DNA of 64,000 nt from an uncultured Lachnospiraceae bacterium (GTDB lineage Bacteria; Bacillota; Clostridia; Lachnospirales; Lachnospiraceae): assembly GCA_934320845.1 (NCBI GenBank), contig CAKRFU010000011.1, forward strand, positions 1 through 64,000, read 5' to 3'. The notes under the pieces were generated by a model. It worked only from the letters and a program-made list of their open reading frames with translations, did no database searches and was not told where the DNA came from. Both the position numbers and the translations under genes were made by a program. Positions 1 through 7,858 of this stretch are shown piece by piece. Within the stretch, counting starts at the first letter, position 1, and every line of letters starts with the position of its first letter.

Positions 1-81
1 TTTATTTATTTGCTACATTCCATTTCTCCTCCAAGAGAAACTACATTTCGCAAATGAGGCCTCTAGGCCTATACAAATAAA

Positions 82-116
82 AAGTAACCCACAAGTTCAC
101 AACTTGTAAGTTACTT
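82..116 (-). terminator. Terminator of the FAD/Fe-S dehydrogenase operon
   Basis: On the minus strand an inverted repeat (arms AAGTAAC and ACAAGTT, with two U.G pairs between them) closes on a 3-nt loop and is followed by TTTTTATTTG. It lies about 30 bp after the stop of the last gene of the operon. Confidence 0.85.
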
Positions 117-145
117 TCTACAATAATTACATTATCCTGTCAAAA

Positions 146-1306
146 TCATCTCACCGGTTTAAATCTGCTATAATCAAGTGCACTTATATCTACTACTGTT
201 TCCTCTCCGACTACCATCTGTGCAAGCATAAGTCCTACAGCGGGTGCCGTTCCAAATCCATGTCCTGTAAATCCACAGGCAAGTATAAGTCCCGGTGCTT
301 CTTCTACCGGACTGAGGAAAGGTACTCCGTCAAATGCATTGTCAAGCCATCCGCACCAGCTTCTCACAATCTTTGCATCTTTAAGTGCAGGTATGTAGCT
401 CTGGATTGCCCTGCAGCTTGCCGATAATGTCATGGAATTTGTGATAAGCTTTGAAGGGTCTGCCGTATTTGTTGAAGGGTCTACCATCTCATCTACCGCC
501 TCCCAGCCTGAATCTGAGCCAAACACAAATGAGCCGTGGTGTGTCTGATGTCCATAGAAATCCGCTGTCGCACATCCAAACATTACATCTATCATATGAG
601 GCTGCATTTCAGTTACAAGACATTCATCTATAAGTCTTGTCATAGGTACATCGATGCCTATTGTCCTTGCTATCTCCCTGCTTTCATAGCCTGCTACAAG
701 TATTACTGTCCCGCCCTCAAATACTGTACCGTCATTTAATATTACTTTTCTTACTTTACCTTTAACTTTCTGCAGTGCTTTTACAGGTGCATCTGTATAA
801 AATTTCACTCCCATTTCAAGTGCTCTCTTATAATATCCGAGTGTTGTTGTGAGAGGGTTTGCATGACCGTCTGTCGGACACCAGCTTGCCCCGATTACAT
901 CCTCTGAAAGATAAGGACAAATCTCCTTAACTTCTTTTTTATCAATCATTCTTACATCAAGACCTACTGATTTTGCATTGTCGGCAAGCGTCTGAAGTTT
1001 TTTCAGATGTTCCTCTGTCTTACCCATTCTTAAATTTCCTTTTTGAGTGTACTCCGTATCTACCCCAAGTTCCTCTGATAATGCAGGCCACAAATTTTTA
1101 ATTCCATACATCGCATACGGAAGTTCTCTAACATCACGTCCCGACTGGCGTACACCGCCTCCATTTCTCGATGAACCACCATGTCCTATACTGTTTGTTG
1201 CTTCTAATACGACCACATCCTTAACACCTTTTTTTGCAAGATAATAAGCTGCGGCACATCCGTTTATTCCTCCACCGATAATTACTACATCTGCTGTTTT
1301 ATTCAT
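146..1306 (-). CDS. FAD-dependent oxidoreductase of the DAO family (sarcosine/proline dehydrogenase beta-like)
   Basis: 386 aa. This is the presumed catalytic FAD subunit, which would oxidise an amine or amino acid. The N-terminal VVIIGGGINGCAAAYYLAK is the FAD dinucleotide fold, followed by the GGSSRNGGGVRQSG loop typical of glycine/D-amino acid oxidase-like enzymes; the C-terminal GHGFGTAPAVG segment completes the FAD site. The start is set at 1306, because the ATG five codons earlier lies inside the ribosome site ATGGAGG. It overlaps the stop of the preceding [2Fe-2S] gene by 8 bp, so translation is probably coupled. Last of four genes whose subunit mix (2Fe-2S plug, FAD/NAD plus ferredoxin, BFD domain, DAO) matches heteromeric sarcosine oxidases, archaeal proline dehydrogenases and D-hydroxyproline dehydrogenases. 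The substrate cannot be read from the sequence. Confidence 0.85.
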   Translation of the reverse strand: MNKTADVVIIGGGINGCAAAYYLAKKGVKDVVVLEATNSIGHGGSSRNGGGVRQSGRDVRELPYAMYGIKNLWPALSEELGVDTEYTQKGNLRMGKTEEHLKKLQTLADNAKSVGLDVRMIDKKEVKEICPYLSEDVIGASWCPTDGHANPLTTTLGYYKRALEMGVKFYTDAPVKALQKVKGKVRKVILNDGTVFEGGTVILVAGYESREIARTIGIDVPMTRLIDECLVTEMQPHMIDVMFGCATADFYGHQTHHGSFVFGSDSGWEAVDEMVDPSTNTADPSKLITNSMTLSASCRAIQSYIPALKDAKIVRSWCGWLDNAFDGVPFLSPVEEAPGLILACGFTGHGFGTAPAVGLMLAQMVVGEETVVDISALDYSRFKPVR

Positions 1307-1631
1307 GGCTTGCACCTCCATCCTCTGCTAATATACACATTTCTATTGGTCTCATTGGAGCTCTTGAACTTGCAGGTACAACCTCAGACGGAGATACTTT
1401 AAGTTCAGATGCAATAATTGATTTAACCATTTTTCCACATGTCTGTCCCTGGCAAAGACCCATTCCTGACCTTAAATATCTTCTCATTTCTTCCAATGTA
1501 AATATTCCCTCATGAACCGCTTTTCTTATCTGTCCTTTAGTAACTTCCTCGCAACGGCATACCAGAAGGCTGTCGTCAGCACCTTCAACAAATGGTCCTA
1601 TTTCTTTTAATTTTGCCTGAATGTCTGTCAT
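1299..1631 (-). CDS. BFD-like [2Fe-2S]-binding subunit
   Basis: 110 aa electron-transfer subunit. It carries CRCEEVT early and GLCQGQTCG later, so the four cysteines have the CxC...CxxxxC spacing of the bacterioferritin-associated ferredoxin (Fer2_BFD) domain. This domain usually sits at the end of nitrite reductases, GlpA-type dehydrogenases and multi-subunit amine dehydrogenases; here it is a free-standing small subunit. The ATG is preceded by GGAGG at 8-nt spacing. It begins 13 bp after the FAD/NAD subunit and runs into the catalytic DAO gene, so all are one operon. The last 30 residues carry no recognised motif. Confidence 0.85.
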   Translation of the reverse strand: MTDIQAKLKEIGPFVEGADDSLLVCRCEEVTKGQIRKAVHEGIFTLEEMRRYLRSGMGLCQGQTCGKMVKSIIASELKVSPSEVVPASSRAPMRPIEMCILAEDGGASHE

Positions 1632-1644
1632 AACTAAACCCTCC

Positions 1645-3225
1645 TTATGCTTCTTTTTTATAAAATCTTGCTTTCATAACCATGTCATTCGGAACTTTTA
1701 TTGTAAGAAGATTCGTATGGTCAAATGCAGGAGCTGTCCTAACTTTAGTAACCTCTGCCTTACATACCTCTTTTCCGTTTCTTCCAAGTGCAATACCTTT
1801 ATCTCCTACTTCTGGAACCGGTAAAAACTCATACGGCATTGTCACTTCGCCAAATCCCGGCTCTACATCCTCTTCTACAAGGAAAATTGACTGACCTGAA
1901 CATGACGCAACACACATACCGCATCCGATACATTTTTTCTCCTCATCAATTGCAGGAAGTGAAGTTATATTCCTGCCGATGCGGATACATCCCATCTTAC
2001 AGGCATCCTGACATGGATTACAAGGAATATTCTGTGTACATTCAATAACAGGATGTATTCCTTTCTGGTGTGTAACACCCGGAAATCTCTCTATCTCATC
2101 ATCAGCTACAAAACCTTTATTTAAAAGATTCATTGAAACATCTATTCCCTCGTCTGTCTTTTCGACAAGCTTACCTCTGTTCTTTGGTGCAAACATACCC
2201 TGTCTCAATGTTTCAAGCTGATTTTCAAGTTCCTCTATTCTTGCATCTCTCTCTTCCTCTGTCATATATCCAAGATAACATGCAATTGATGCTCCTGACA
2301 TTCTTCCTTCTATCATTGCTGAACTTGCTTCCTCAATACCGGAAACATCACCTGCGGCATATATTCCCGGAACACTTGTTGCACCGTATTTATCGATTTC
2401 AGGGACATGACCGCCTTTTGTGTCATTCATTTTTACTTCTGCCTGTTTTAAAAGCTGTGACATCGGAGACAATCCAACGGCAAGACATACTGTATCAACA
2501 TCAAAATGTTTTTCGGTTCCCGGTATTATCTTCCAATCAGGGCCTACCTGCCCGATAACAACTCCCGTAACCGCATCTCCGCCTTCAACTCTCACAATAG
2601 TATGTGACAGATAAAACGGAACACCACACCTTGCAATCTTTGCAGCGTGAACACCGTATCCTCCAACTCTTGGAGCCGCATCTGCAAGTGCCACAACCTC
2701 ACACCCTGCCTGTAAAAGCTGGTAGCTTACAACAAGTCCTACATTTCCTGAACCAAGCATCAATATTCTGTTTCCGGGTTTAATGTGATGAAGATTCATC
2801 ATTGTCTGTGCCGCACCTGCACCGATAACACCAGGCTTTGTCCATCCCTCAAAATTAACCATGTTTTCACTAGCTCCGGTTGCAACCAAAACTGCATCAC
2901 CTTTATAATGCTTAACGCTGTCACCAACCTTTACCGTAACTTCCTTTTCAGGGTAGAGACCTACAACAGTCGCATTTAAAATTACTTCAACACCATATTG
3001 CTCTGCCTCGCTGAGAAGCTCTTCCCCAATCTTAAAACCTCTTACCTTTGCTTTGTGTTCCTTTGAACCAAAAAATTTATGTATCTGTTTAAAAAGCTGT
3101 CCGCCCGGCTTTGCATTTTCATCAAATACAATAGGTTTTAAACCTTTCTTCGCCGCCTCGATTGCTGCCGATAAACCTGCCGGACCTGCACCAATTACTA
3201 TCATGTCATATCGTTCTATTTTCAT
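1645..3225 (-). CDS. NAD(P)/FAD-dependent oxidoreductase with C-terminal 2x[4Fe-4S] ferredoxin domain
   Basis: 526 aa. Residues 1-330 form a pyridine nucleotide-disulfide oxidoreductase: FAD motif VIGAGPAGLSAA, second dinucleotide fold LMLGSGNVGL, and GIYAAGDVSG near the end. After a coiled linker (about 340-375) comes a ferredoxin module with CTQNIPCNPCQDACKMGC and CIGCGMCVASCSG, sufficient for two clusters. It resembles the alpha subunit of sarcosine oxidase, HcnB and hydroxyproline dehydrogenase, with an added ferredoxin. Probable role: passing electrons from the DAO subunit to NAD or another carrier. The ATG has GAGG 6 nt upstream. An 87-bp gap separates it from the upstream 2Fe-2S gene. 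Confidence 0.85.
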   Translation of the reverse strand: MKIERYDMIVIGAGPAGLSAAIEAAKKGLKPIVFDENAKPGGQLFKQIHKFFGSKEHKAKVRGFKIGEELLSEAEQYGVEVILNATVVGLYPEKEVTVKVGDSVKHYKGDAVLVATGASENMVNFEGWTKPGVIGAGAAQTMMNLHHIKPGNRILMLGSGNVGLVVSYQLLQAGCEVVALADAAPRVGGYGVHAAKIARCGVPFYLSHTIVRVEGGDAVTGVVIGQVGPDWKIIPGTEKHFDVDTVCLAVGLSPMSQLLKQAEVKMNDTKGGHVPEIDKYGATSVPGIYAAGDVSGIEEASSAMIEGRMSGASIACYLGYMTEEERDARIEELENQLETLRQGMFAPKNRGKLVEKTDEGIDVSMNLLNKGFVADDEIERFPGVTHQKGIHPVIECTQNIPCNPCQDACKMGCIRIGRNITSLPAIDEEKKCIGCGMCVASCSGQSIFLVEEDVEPGFGEVTMPYEFLPVPEVGDKGIALGRNGKEVCKAEVTKVRTAPAFDHTNLLTIKVPNDMVMKARFYKKEA

Positions 3226-3312
3226 AATGTACCTCTTTTCTGAACAATTTATTGTTACAAAGTTACAAACTCTAAAATATCAGTTGTCAATACTTCTTGT
3301 TTTATAATTCTT

Positions 3313-3630
3313 TTATTCTTCCGGTTTTGCAGAAACGCCATACTGTGTCTGCACGACCATTCCTGCCTCAAGAGGTGTAATGCATGTTCTGATATTAGGC
3401 TTACCGTCAACTATCATTACACAATCCGTACATCTTCCTATTGCACAAAAGATTCCTCTTGGCTCATGATTTCTCGCCGTATATCTGTGAGCCATAACAC
3501 CTGCTGCCTTCAACGCTGTTGCAATCGGCTCGCCTTCATATCCCTCTAAAAGTTTTCCATCATAACTGAAAGTTACTTTTTTACGCTTAGGTGTCTCACC
3601 TAAAATCGGATGATTTTCTATTCTTTCCAT
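3313..3630 (-). CDS. [2Fe-2S] ferredoxin-like subunit (SoxA-N/HcnA type)
   Basis: 105 aa. It has the short plant-type ferredoxin fold seen at the N-terminus of sarcosine oxidase alpha and in HcnA: FCAIGRCTDCVMIVDG with the second-half cysteine in NIRTC. KVTFSYDGKLLEGYEGEPIATAL matches the start of that family. First gene of the dehydrogenase operon. Its Shine-Dalgarno GGAGG lies only about 10 nt beyond the T-run of a terminator-like hairpin, so the operon must be transcribed through that hairpin, from a promoter further upstream or by readthrough from the glpK side. Confidence 0.85.
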   Translation of the reverse strand: MERIENHPILGETPKRKKVTFSYDGKLLEGYEGEPIATALKAAGVMAHRYTARNHEPRGIFCAIGRCTDCVMIVDGKPNIRTCITPLEAGMVVQTQYGVSAKPEE

Positions 3631-3654
3631 ATATATCAGACCTCCTTAATTTCC

Positions 3655-3700
3655 CGAAAACAAAAGACGCCTGTTATCTCTAACAGACGCCTTTGTCTTA
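3655..3700 (-). terminator. Intrinsic terminator or attenuator ahead of the dehydrogenase operon
   Basis: On the minus strand a 14-bp stem (3663-3676 with 3681-3694, two G.U pairs, TCTC-type loop) is followed by TTTTGTTTTC. The pairing is perfect only when read on the minus strand. It follows the flavodoxin-like gene by about 90 bp and abuts the ribosome site of the next operon, leaving no room for a promoter between them. Confidence 0.8.
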
Positions 3701-3721
3701 ATCATTTGTTGATTAGACTTT

Positions 3722-3750
3722 ATCATTAAATTATTTAGTTGTATTGTAAA
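3722..3750 (-). promoter_or_regulatory. Weak candidate promoter for the dehydrogenase operon
   Basis: TTTACA, 17 nt, AATGAT on the minus strand upstream of the hairpin at 3655-3700. The -35 is good and the -10 poor, so this is tentative; transcription could equally come from the glpK side. Confidence 0.3.
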
Positions 3751-3784
3751 AAACGATATAACTCCTTCCGCCGCCTTATTTAAA

Positions 3785-4309
3785 TTATATCCTGCTGCCC
3801 TCCGCCGCAAGCTCAGCGACAATTTCGCTGTTATCTGCCAAATCATTAACGGCATTTGCCGAATACTTTTTACTGAATTTTATATTCCAGTTTAAATATT
3901 CAGCCATGCACTTAAACTGTTTTTCAATAAGTTCATACTGGACATTGTCTGTCGGTGCACCGCCTATCACGATAAATCCAACATCTTTTCCTTTTAACTG
4001 CACACCTCTGCAATAACATTTATCTATCACCAGTTTTAATTGTGCTGTCATTCCCCACCAGTAAACAGGTGTTGCAAATACTATCATATCTGCATCAACC
4101 AGCTTATCAATTGTCTCATTGGTATCATCCTTTGCCACACAGCCCTTACTGCACTGACAGACACCACATCCCTTACAGCCGCTTATATTTAACCTGTCAG
4201 CTCGTATTATATCAATCTCATTATTTTTTCCTGCTCCTGAAACCAATGCTTCAATTGCCGCGTTTGTATTACCTTTTCTTGGACTTCCGTTTACTATTAC
4301 AATCTTCAT
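3785..4309 (-). CDS. Flavodoxin/NADPH-dependent FMN reductase family protein with cysteine cluster
   Basis: 174 aa. The start KIVIVNGSPRKGNTNAAIEAL is the FMN phosphate-binding loop of the NADPH-dependent FMN reductase/iron-sulfur flavoprotein family. ISGCKGCGVCQCSKGC supplies a compact cysteine cluster of the kind that holds a [4Fe-4S] centre in Isf-type flavoproteins, and FATPVYWWGMTAQLKLVIDK is the typical flavin-contacting strand-loop. It probably serves as a small cytoplasmic redox protein; the partner is unknown. It follows dtd by 23 bp in the glpK-dtd-flavoprotein series and is followed by the hairpin at 3655-3700. Confidence 0.85.
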   Translation of the reverse strand: MKIVIVNGSPRKGNTNAAIEALVSGAGKNNEIDIIRADRLNISGCKGCGVCQCSKGCVAKDDTNETIDKLVDADMIVFATPVYWWGMTAQLKLVIDKCYCRGVQLKGKDVGFIVIGGAPTDNVQYELIEKQFKCMAEYLNWNIKFSKKYSANAVNDLADNSEIVAELAAEGSRI

Positions 4310-4332
4310 AATTTTAACTCTCCTTCTATATT

Positions 4333-4779
4333 CTACAATTCATCACTATCCAGCAACACTGTAAATGGCCCGTCATTTACAAGTTCAACTTTCATATCTG
4401 CACCAAACTCTCCCTGCTCTACGACTTCAATCTCATCTTTGCATTTTGATATTATATATTCATACAGAGACTTAGCCATATCGGGAGCACCAGCTTTAAC
4501 AAATGACGGTCTGTTTCCTCTCTTACAGTCAGCATATAATGTGAACTGCGAGATAAGCAGCAGACTCCCACCAACATCTTTTAATCCCAGGTTTGTCTTA
4601 CCATTCTCATCTTCAAAAATACGCAGATTTATCATTTTGCGAATCATTTTATCCGCTGTCTCTACAGTGTCCCCTTCCCCAACACCTATGAGAACCATAA
4701 AGCCTTTTCCTATCTGACCTCTTATTTTACCATCAATCGTCACTTTTGAATTCATCACTCTTTGAATTACAAAACGCAT
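4333..4779 (-). CDS. dtd: D-aminoacyl-tRNA deacylase
   Basis: 148 aa, full length for the family. The enzyme frees D-amino acids (and mischarged glycine) from tRNA, keeping D-residues out of proteins. The active-site motif [17 protein letters not shown] and the C-terminal Gly-cisPro motif in [11 protein letters not shown] are both present, as is the N-terminal [13 protein letters not shown] lies 8 nt before the ATG. It sits 20 bp after glpK and 23 bp before the flavodoxin-like gene, so it is probably co-transcribed, although the functions are unrelated. Elsewhere in Firmicutes dtd usually follows relA. Confidence 0.97.
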   Translation of the reverse strand: MRFVIQRVMNSKVTIDGKIRGQIGKGFMVLIGVGEGDTVETADKMIRKMINLRIFEDENGKTNLGLKDVGGSLLLISQFTLYADCKRGNRPSFVKAGAPDMAKSLYEYIISKCKDEIEVVEQGEFGADMKVELVNDGPFTVLLDSDEL

Positions 4780-4799
4780 TGTAAGTTCCTCCTGTTAAT

Positions 4800-6296
4800 T
4801 TATTTATCTTCTGCCCAGGCAAGTGCACAGCGTACTGCTCTTTCCCAGCCTGCTAACTTCTGTTTCCGCAACTCCTGTGGCATATCAGCTTCAAACAATC
4901 TTGAAAGTGCCCAGTTATTGCGTATATCCTCAAGGTCTTTCCAATAGCCGACTGCAAGGCCTGCCAAATAAGCTGCTCCTAATGCTGTAGTCTCCACACA
5001 TTCAGGTCGAAGAACATTTACATCAAGCACATCCGCCTGAAACTGCATCAGGAAATTATTTTTTGATGCTCCTCCATCGACTTTAAGGCTCACAATATCC
5101 ACACCGGACTCCTTTTCCATTATCTTTAAAATATCATATGTCTGATAAGCCATTGCTTCTAATACCGCACGCACAAAATGTTCTTTTTTGCAGCCTCTTG
5201 TCAGACCCACAATCGTTCCTCTCGCATACGGATTCCAATACGGTGCACCTAGTCCGGTGAATGCAGGTACCACATAAACTCCATTCGTATCCTCCACGGA
5301 AGCTGCATATTTTTCCGTCTCGGATGCATCCCTAAACAAGTCCATCTCGTCACGCATCCACTGCACTCCGGCTCCTGCCACAAAAATACTTCCCTCCAAC
5401 GCATATTGTACATTATTTTCAAAGCTTGCCGCAATCGTTGTAAGCAGACCGTTTTTAGAATTTACAGCCTGTTCTCCCGTATTCATCAGCAGAAAACAAC
5501 CTGTCCCATATGTATTTTTGACTTCTCCTTCTGAAAAACAGCATTGACCAAACAACGCTGCCTGCTGGTCTCCCGCTGCCCCTGCAATTGGAATTTTGCT
5601 GCCAAGTATTCCCGAATCAGTATATCCATACACCTTGCTTGACGGACACACCTTTGGAAGCATTGACTTTGGAATGCCAAAATATGCAAGTATCTTTTCA
5701 TCCCAGCATAAATTGTGAATATCAAACATCATTGTTCTGGACGCATTTGTATAATCCGTCACATGAACCGAGCCTTTCGTCAAATTCCAAATCAGCCAAG
5801 TGTCAATCGTTCCAAACAACAAATCTCCGGCTTCAGCCTTCTTCCTTGCCCCTTCCACATTATCTAATATCCATGCAATTTTAGACGCAGAAAAATATGC
5901 ATCAGGAACAAGACCTGTAGTTTTTTGTATATAATCTGACCATCCGTCTTTTACCATTTCTTTAATGCGCTCTGCTGTCCTTCGGCATTGCCAGACAATC
6001 GCATTGTAAACAGGCACCCCTGTATGACGATTCCATACAATTGTTGTTTCTCTTTGATTTGTAATTCCAATACCTTCTATATTTTCTCCTGCTGCACCAA
6101 TTTTACTGATAGCTTCTGTTGCAACCGATAACTGTGATGCCCAGATTTCCATAGGGTCATGTTCTACCCAGCCGGCATGCGGATAAATCTGTTCAAACTC
6201 TTTTTGCGCCATACTGCAGATATTTCCCTGCTTATCAAATAAAATACAGCGTGAACTTGTCGTTCCCTGGTCTAATGCTAAAATATATTTTTTCAT
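4800..6296 (-). CDS. glpK: Glycerol kinase
   Basis: 498 aa, the usual length. It phosphorylates glycerol to sn-glycerol 3-phosphate with ATP in the cytoplasm. The N-terminal phosphate loop [16 protein letters not shown], the FGGY-family signatures and the C-terminal [18 protein letters not shown] are intact. No glpF transporter or glycerol-3-phosphate dehydrogenase adjoins it. A consensus-like promoter lies just upstream at 6340-6368, arranged back-to-back with the promoter of the marR gene at 6519. First gene of a minus-strand series with dtd and the flavoprotein. Confidence 0.97.
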   Translation of the reverse strand: MKKYILALDQGTTSSRCILFDKQGNICSMAQKEFEQIYPHAGWVEHDPMEIWASQLSVATEAISKIGAAGENIEGIGITNQRETTIVWNRHTGVPVYNAIVWQCRRTAERIKEMVKDGWSDYIQKTTGLVPDAYFSASKIAWILDNVEGARKKAEAGDLLFGTIDTWLIWNLTKGSVHVTDYTNASRTMMFDIHNLCWDEKILAYFGIPKSMLPKVCPSSKVYGYTDSGILGSKIPIAGAAGDQQAALFGQCCFSEGEVKNTYGTGCFLLMNTGEQAVNSKNGLLTTIAASFENNVQYALEGSIFVAGAGVQWMRDEMDLFRDASETEKYAASVEDTNGVYVVPAFTGLGAPYWNPYARGTIVGLTRGCKKEHFVRAVLEAMAYQTYDILKIMEKESGVDIVSLKVDGGASKNNFLMQFQADVLDVNVLRPECVETTALGAAYLAGLAVGYWKDLEDIRNNWALSRLFEADMPQELRKQKLAGWERAVRCALAWAEDK

Positions 6297-6339
6297 GCAA
6301 AATCTCCCAATAATATATTATTTATAGTTTATTATTTCC

Positions 6340-6368
6340 ATTATATTATTTATTTTTTTCTTGTGCAA
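6340..6368 (-). promoter_or_regulatory. Promoter of glpK
   Basis: TTGCAC (6363-6368), 17 nt, TATAAT (6340-6345) on the minus strand, about 45 bp before the glpK start. Confidence 0.7.
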
Positions 6369-6383
6369 TAACTCTGTGATAAC

Positions 6384-6412
6384 TTGACATTTTTATCTTT
6401 TTGTCTCATAAT
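6384..6412 (+). promoter_or_regulatory. Promoter of the marR-yczE locus
   Basis: TTGACA (6384-6389), 17 nt, CATAAT (6407-6412). It diverges from the glpK promoter 16 bp away, and the proposed MarR operator lies directly downstream. Confidence 0.65.
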
Positions 6413-6432
6413 ACATACTTAGCATCATTAAC

Positions 6433-6462
6433 AGTTAGTTTCCTAACTATTAGAATACTAAT
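6433..6462. promoter_or_regulatory. Candidate MarR operator (two adjoining palindromes)
   Basis: AGTTAG-TTTC-CTAACT (6433-6448) is followed at once by ATTAGAATACTAAT (6449-6462). The second block matches the core of the 30-bp palindrome in front of the other MarR-linked gene (24022-24051) at 13 of 14 positions. It lies between the predicted transcription start and the marR start codon, consistent with autorepression. Confidence 0.6.
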
Positions 6463-6518
6463 TGTCTATATGTCTTTTTACATTATTCTTCATATCAACA
6501 TGAAAGGGGCTAATCAAT

Positions 6519-6959
6519 ATGAGTGAATCTCTTCACTATCTTCTTATGACCGACCACCTGATGGTTCAAAAGTCACTTATTGCAAGTGTGAAAGATACAG
6601 GACTTACACCCGGTCAGCCAAAAGTTCTCGACTATCTGAAAAACCATGATGGTGCCGTACAAAAGGAAATCGCAATAAACTGCCATATAGAACCGGCATC
6701 TCTTACAACAATATTAAACGGCATGGAAAACAAGGGGTATATAAGAAGAAGCATCTGTACCACAAACAGAAAATACTTAAATGTATTTCTGACTGAACTT
6801 GGTCGAAAATATGTAGAACGTCTTGAGACTGAATTTGCAGAAATCGAGAAATCGGCACTGAAATCTTTTACTGCCGATGAAAAAGAACAACTTATTTATC
6901 TTCTCGAAAAACTCTATGATAATCTTTCAGGAATGAGAAAGGAAGGAACTTCAAAATGA
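6519..6959 (+). CDS. MarR family transcriptional regulator
   Basis: 146 aa winged-helix repressor. The central part (LTPGQPKVLDYL, then VQKEIAINCHIEPASLTTILNGMENKGYIRRS) is the MarR HTH and wing, with dimerisation helices at both ends. Related along its length to the second MarR at 25309 (shared QPKVL and SxTxILNxME segments). Its stop overlaps the start of the membrane gene by 4 bp (ATGA), so they are one transcript. The palindromes at 6433-6462 probably mediate autorepression. The ligand is unknown. Confidence 0.9.
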   Translation: MSESLHYLLMTDHLMVQKSLIASVKDTGLTPGQPKVLDYLKNHDGAVQKEIAINCHIEPASLTTILNGMENKGYIRRSICTTNRKYLNVFLTELGRKYVERLETEFAEIEKSALKSFTADEKEQLIYLLEKLYDNLSGMRKEGTSK

Positions 6960-7360
6960 AACAAAAACATATGCAAATCAGAATTCCAATGTATTTTATC
7001 GGTCTTTTTATAATGACTGCCGGAGTCGCATTATCGGTTAAATCTAATCTCGGCGTATCTCCTGTCAGTTCAATCCCATACACTATAACCTGTGTCTGGG
7101 GAATAGAAATGGGTAAAGCCACTATACTGTTTCATATCGTACTTGTCATACTCCAGATTCTTTTACTTAGGAAAAACTTTAAAGCAATAAATCTGCTTCA
7201 GGTAATCGTAGGTATTATCTTTGGATACTTTACGACATTTTGTAACTATATGGCTTCATTTCTTCCAACACCTGACAACTACCCTGTCCGCATGGCAATG
7301 ATGCTTATAAGCACTATTCTTGTCGCTTTTGGAATTTTCAAAAGTAAAAGTACGTTTTGA
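6956..7360 (+). pseudogene. 3'-truncated YczE/YitT-like membrane protein gene
   Basis: 134 codons. The product begins like YczE/DUF6198 membrane proteins (GLFIMTAGVALSVKSNLGVSPVSSIPYTI, then LLLRKNFKAINLLQVIVGIIFGYFTTF) with four membrane segments. It stops after STILVAFGIF, where full-length relatives (about 200 aa or more) continue with a conserved loop and further helices. Immediately beyond the stop the frame that opens encodes the C-terminal third of a cytidylate kinase-like protein. A deletion between two genes that are often neighbours explains both ends. A residual four-helix protein may still be made. The family assignment is fairly sure; the truncation is inferred from remembered family length. 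Confidence 0.75.
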
Positions 7361-7650
7361 CTGCAGACTACATTTTGAAAGATTATAAAAAATCATACCA
7401 TATTTTTATCAATGCCGATGTATCCGCTGAAATTGAAAAAACTATGCAGCGTGAAAATATAACGTCAAAAGAAGCTGAACATAAAGTCAAAGAGGTTAAC
7501 CGTCAAAGAGCCAACCACTGTAAATATTTCACGAAAACAGACTGGGGCAAAGCGGCAAATTACAATCTCATGATTCGTTCAAGTGATTTGGGTTACGAGC
7601 AGACAGCAAACATAATAATTAATGCATTTAAAGCAAGGTTTAATATCTAG
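7357..7650 (+). pseudogene. C-terminal remnant of a cytidylate kinase-like family gene
   Basis: 97 codons open from a TTG. TADYILKDY, then FINADVSAEIEKTM and KVKEVNRQRANHCKYFT, matches the second half of cytidylate kinase-like (AAA_26) proteins, whose usual wording is GRCADYIL followed by the NxxRxxYY helix. The N-terminal P-loop half is missing, so no kinase activity is possible. It sits directly against the truncated membrane gene, marking the downstream end of an internal deletion near 7345-7360. The stop at 7650 corresponds to the natural end of the family. Confidence 0.75.
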
Positions 7651-7689
7651 TACAACGTCAAATTCTCCCCTTTTCTTTTCAAACATGCT

Positions 7690-7753
7690 ATGATGCAAGG
7701 AGCAAAACATCTTTTTATTCCAACTGATGCTACGGATTGCTCCATTGCAGCAT
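7690..7753. repeat. Small palindromic intergenic element
   Basis: Begins ATGATGCAAGG and ends ATTGCAGCAT, so the ends can pair (GGAGCAA with TTGCTCC inside). Its left end matches the minus-strand reading of the hairpins at 59924-59963 and 62992-63031. Its right end matches 10848-10868 with two mismatches in 21 positions. Confidence 0.5.
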
Positions 7754-7759
7754 ATTATC

Positions 7760-7808
7760 AAAAAACGATGTTTCTATGACTTTGTATACATGGAAACATC
7801 GTTTTTTT
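7760..7808. terminator. Bidirectional terminator between the marR locus and proS
   Basis: AAAAACGATGTTTC pairs with GAAACATCGTTTTT around an 18-nt loop. There is a T-run after the stem on the plus strand and, read on the minus strand, after the other arm. It serves the converging proS and marR transcripts. Confidence 0.85.
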
Positions 7809-7858
7809 AATTGCATTTATATCTTTTATTGATTATCGTTGTTCAATGATAAAGTATA

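Noticed and set aside
1-145. Additional gene at the left window edge
   Set aside because: Only the operon terminator and a short AGGCCT palindrome are visible; no coding frame.
2133-2558. Plus-strand frame of 141 codons inside the FAD/NAD subunit gene
   Set aside because: Antisense shadow of a well-supported gene; low-complexity composition and no family resemblance.
3646-3855. 69-codon minus-strand frame between the flavoprotein and the dehydrogenase operon
   Set aside because: It overlaps the end of the flavoprotein gene in another frame, has no Shine-Dalgarno and spans a terminator hairpin.
7357-7650. Intact small gene of 97 aa
   Set aside because: It corresponds only to the C-terminal part of a kinase-like family, lacks the P-loop half and a ribosome site, and abuts another truncated gene.
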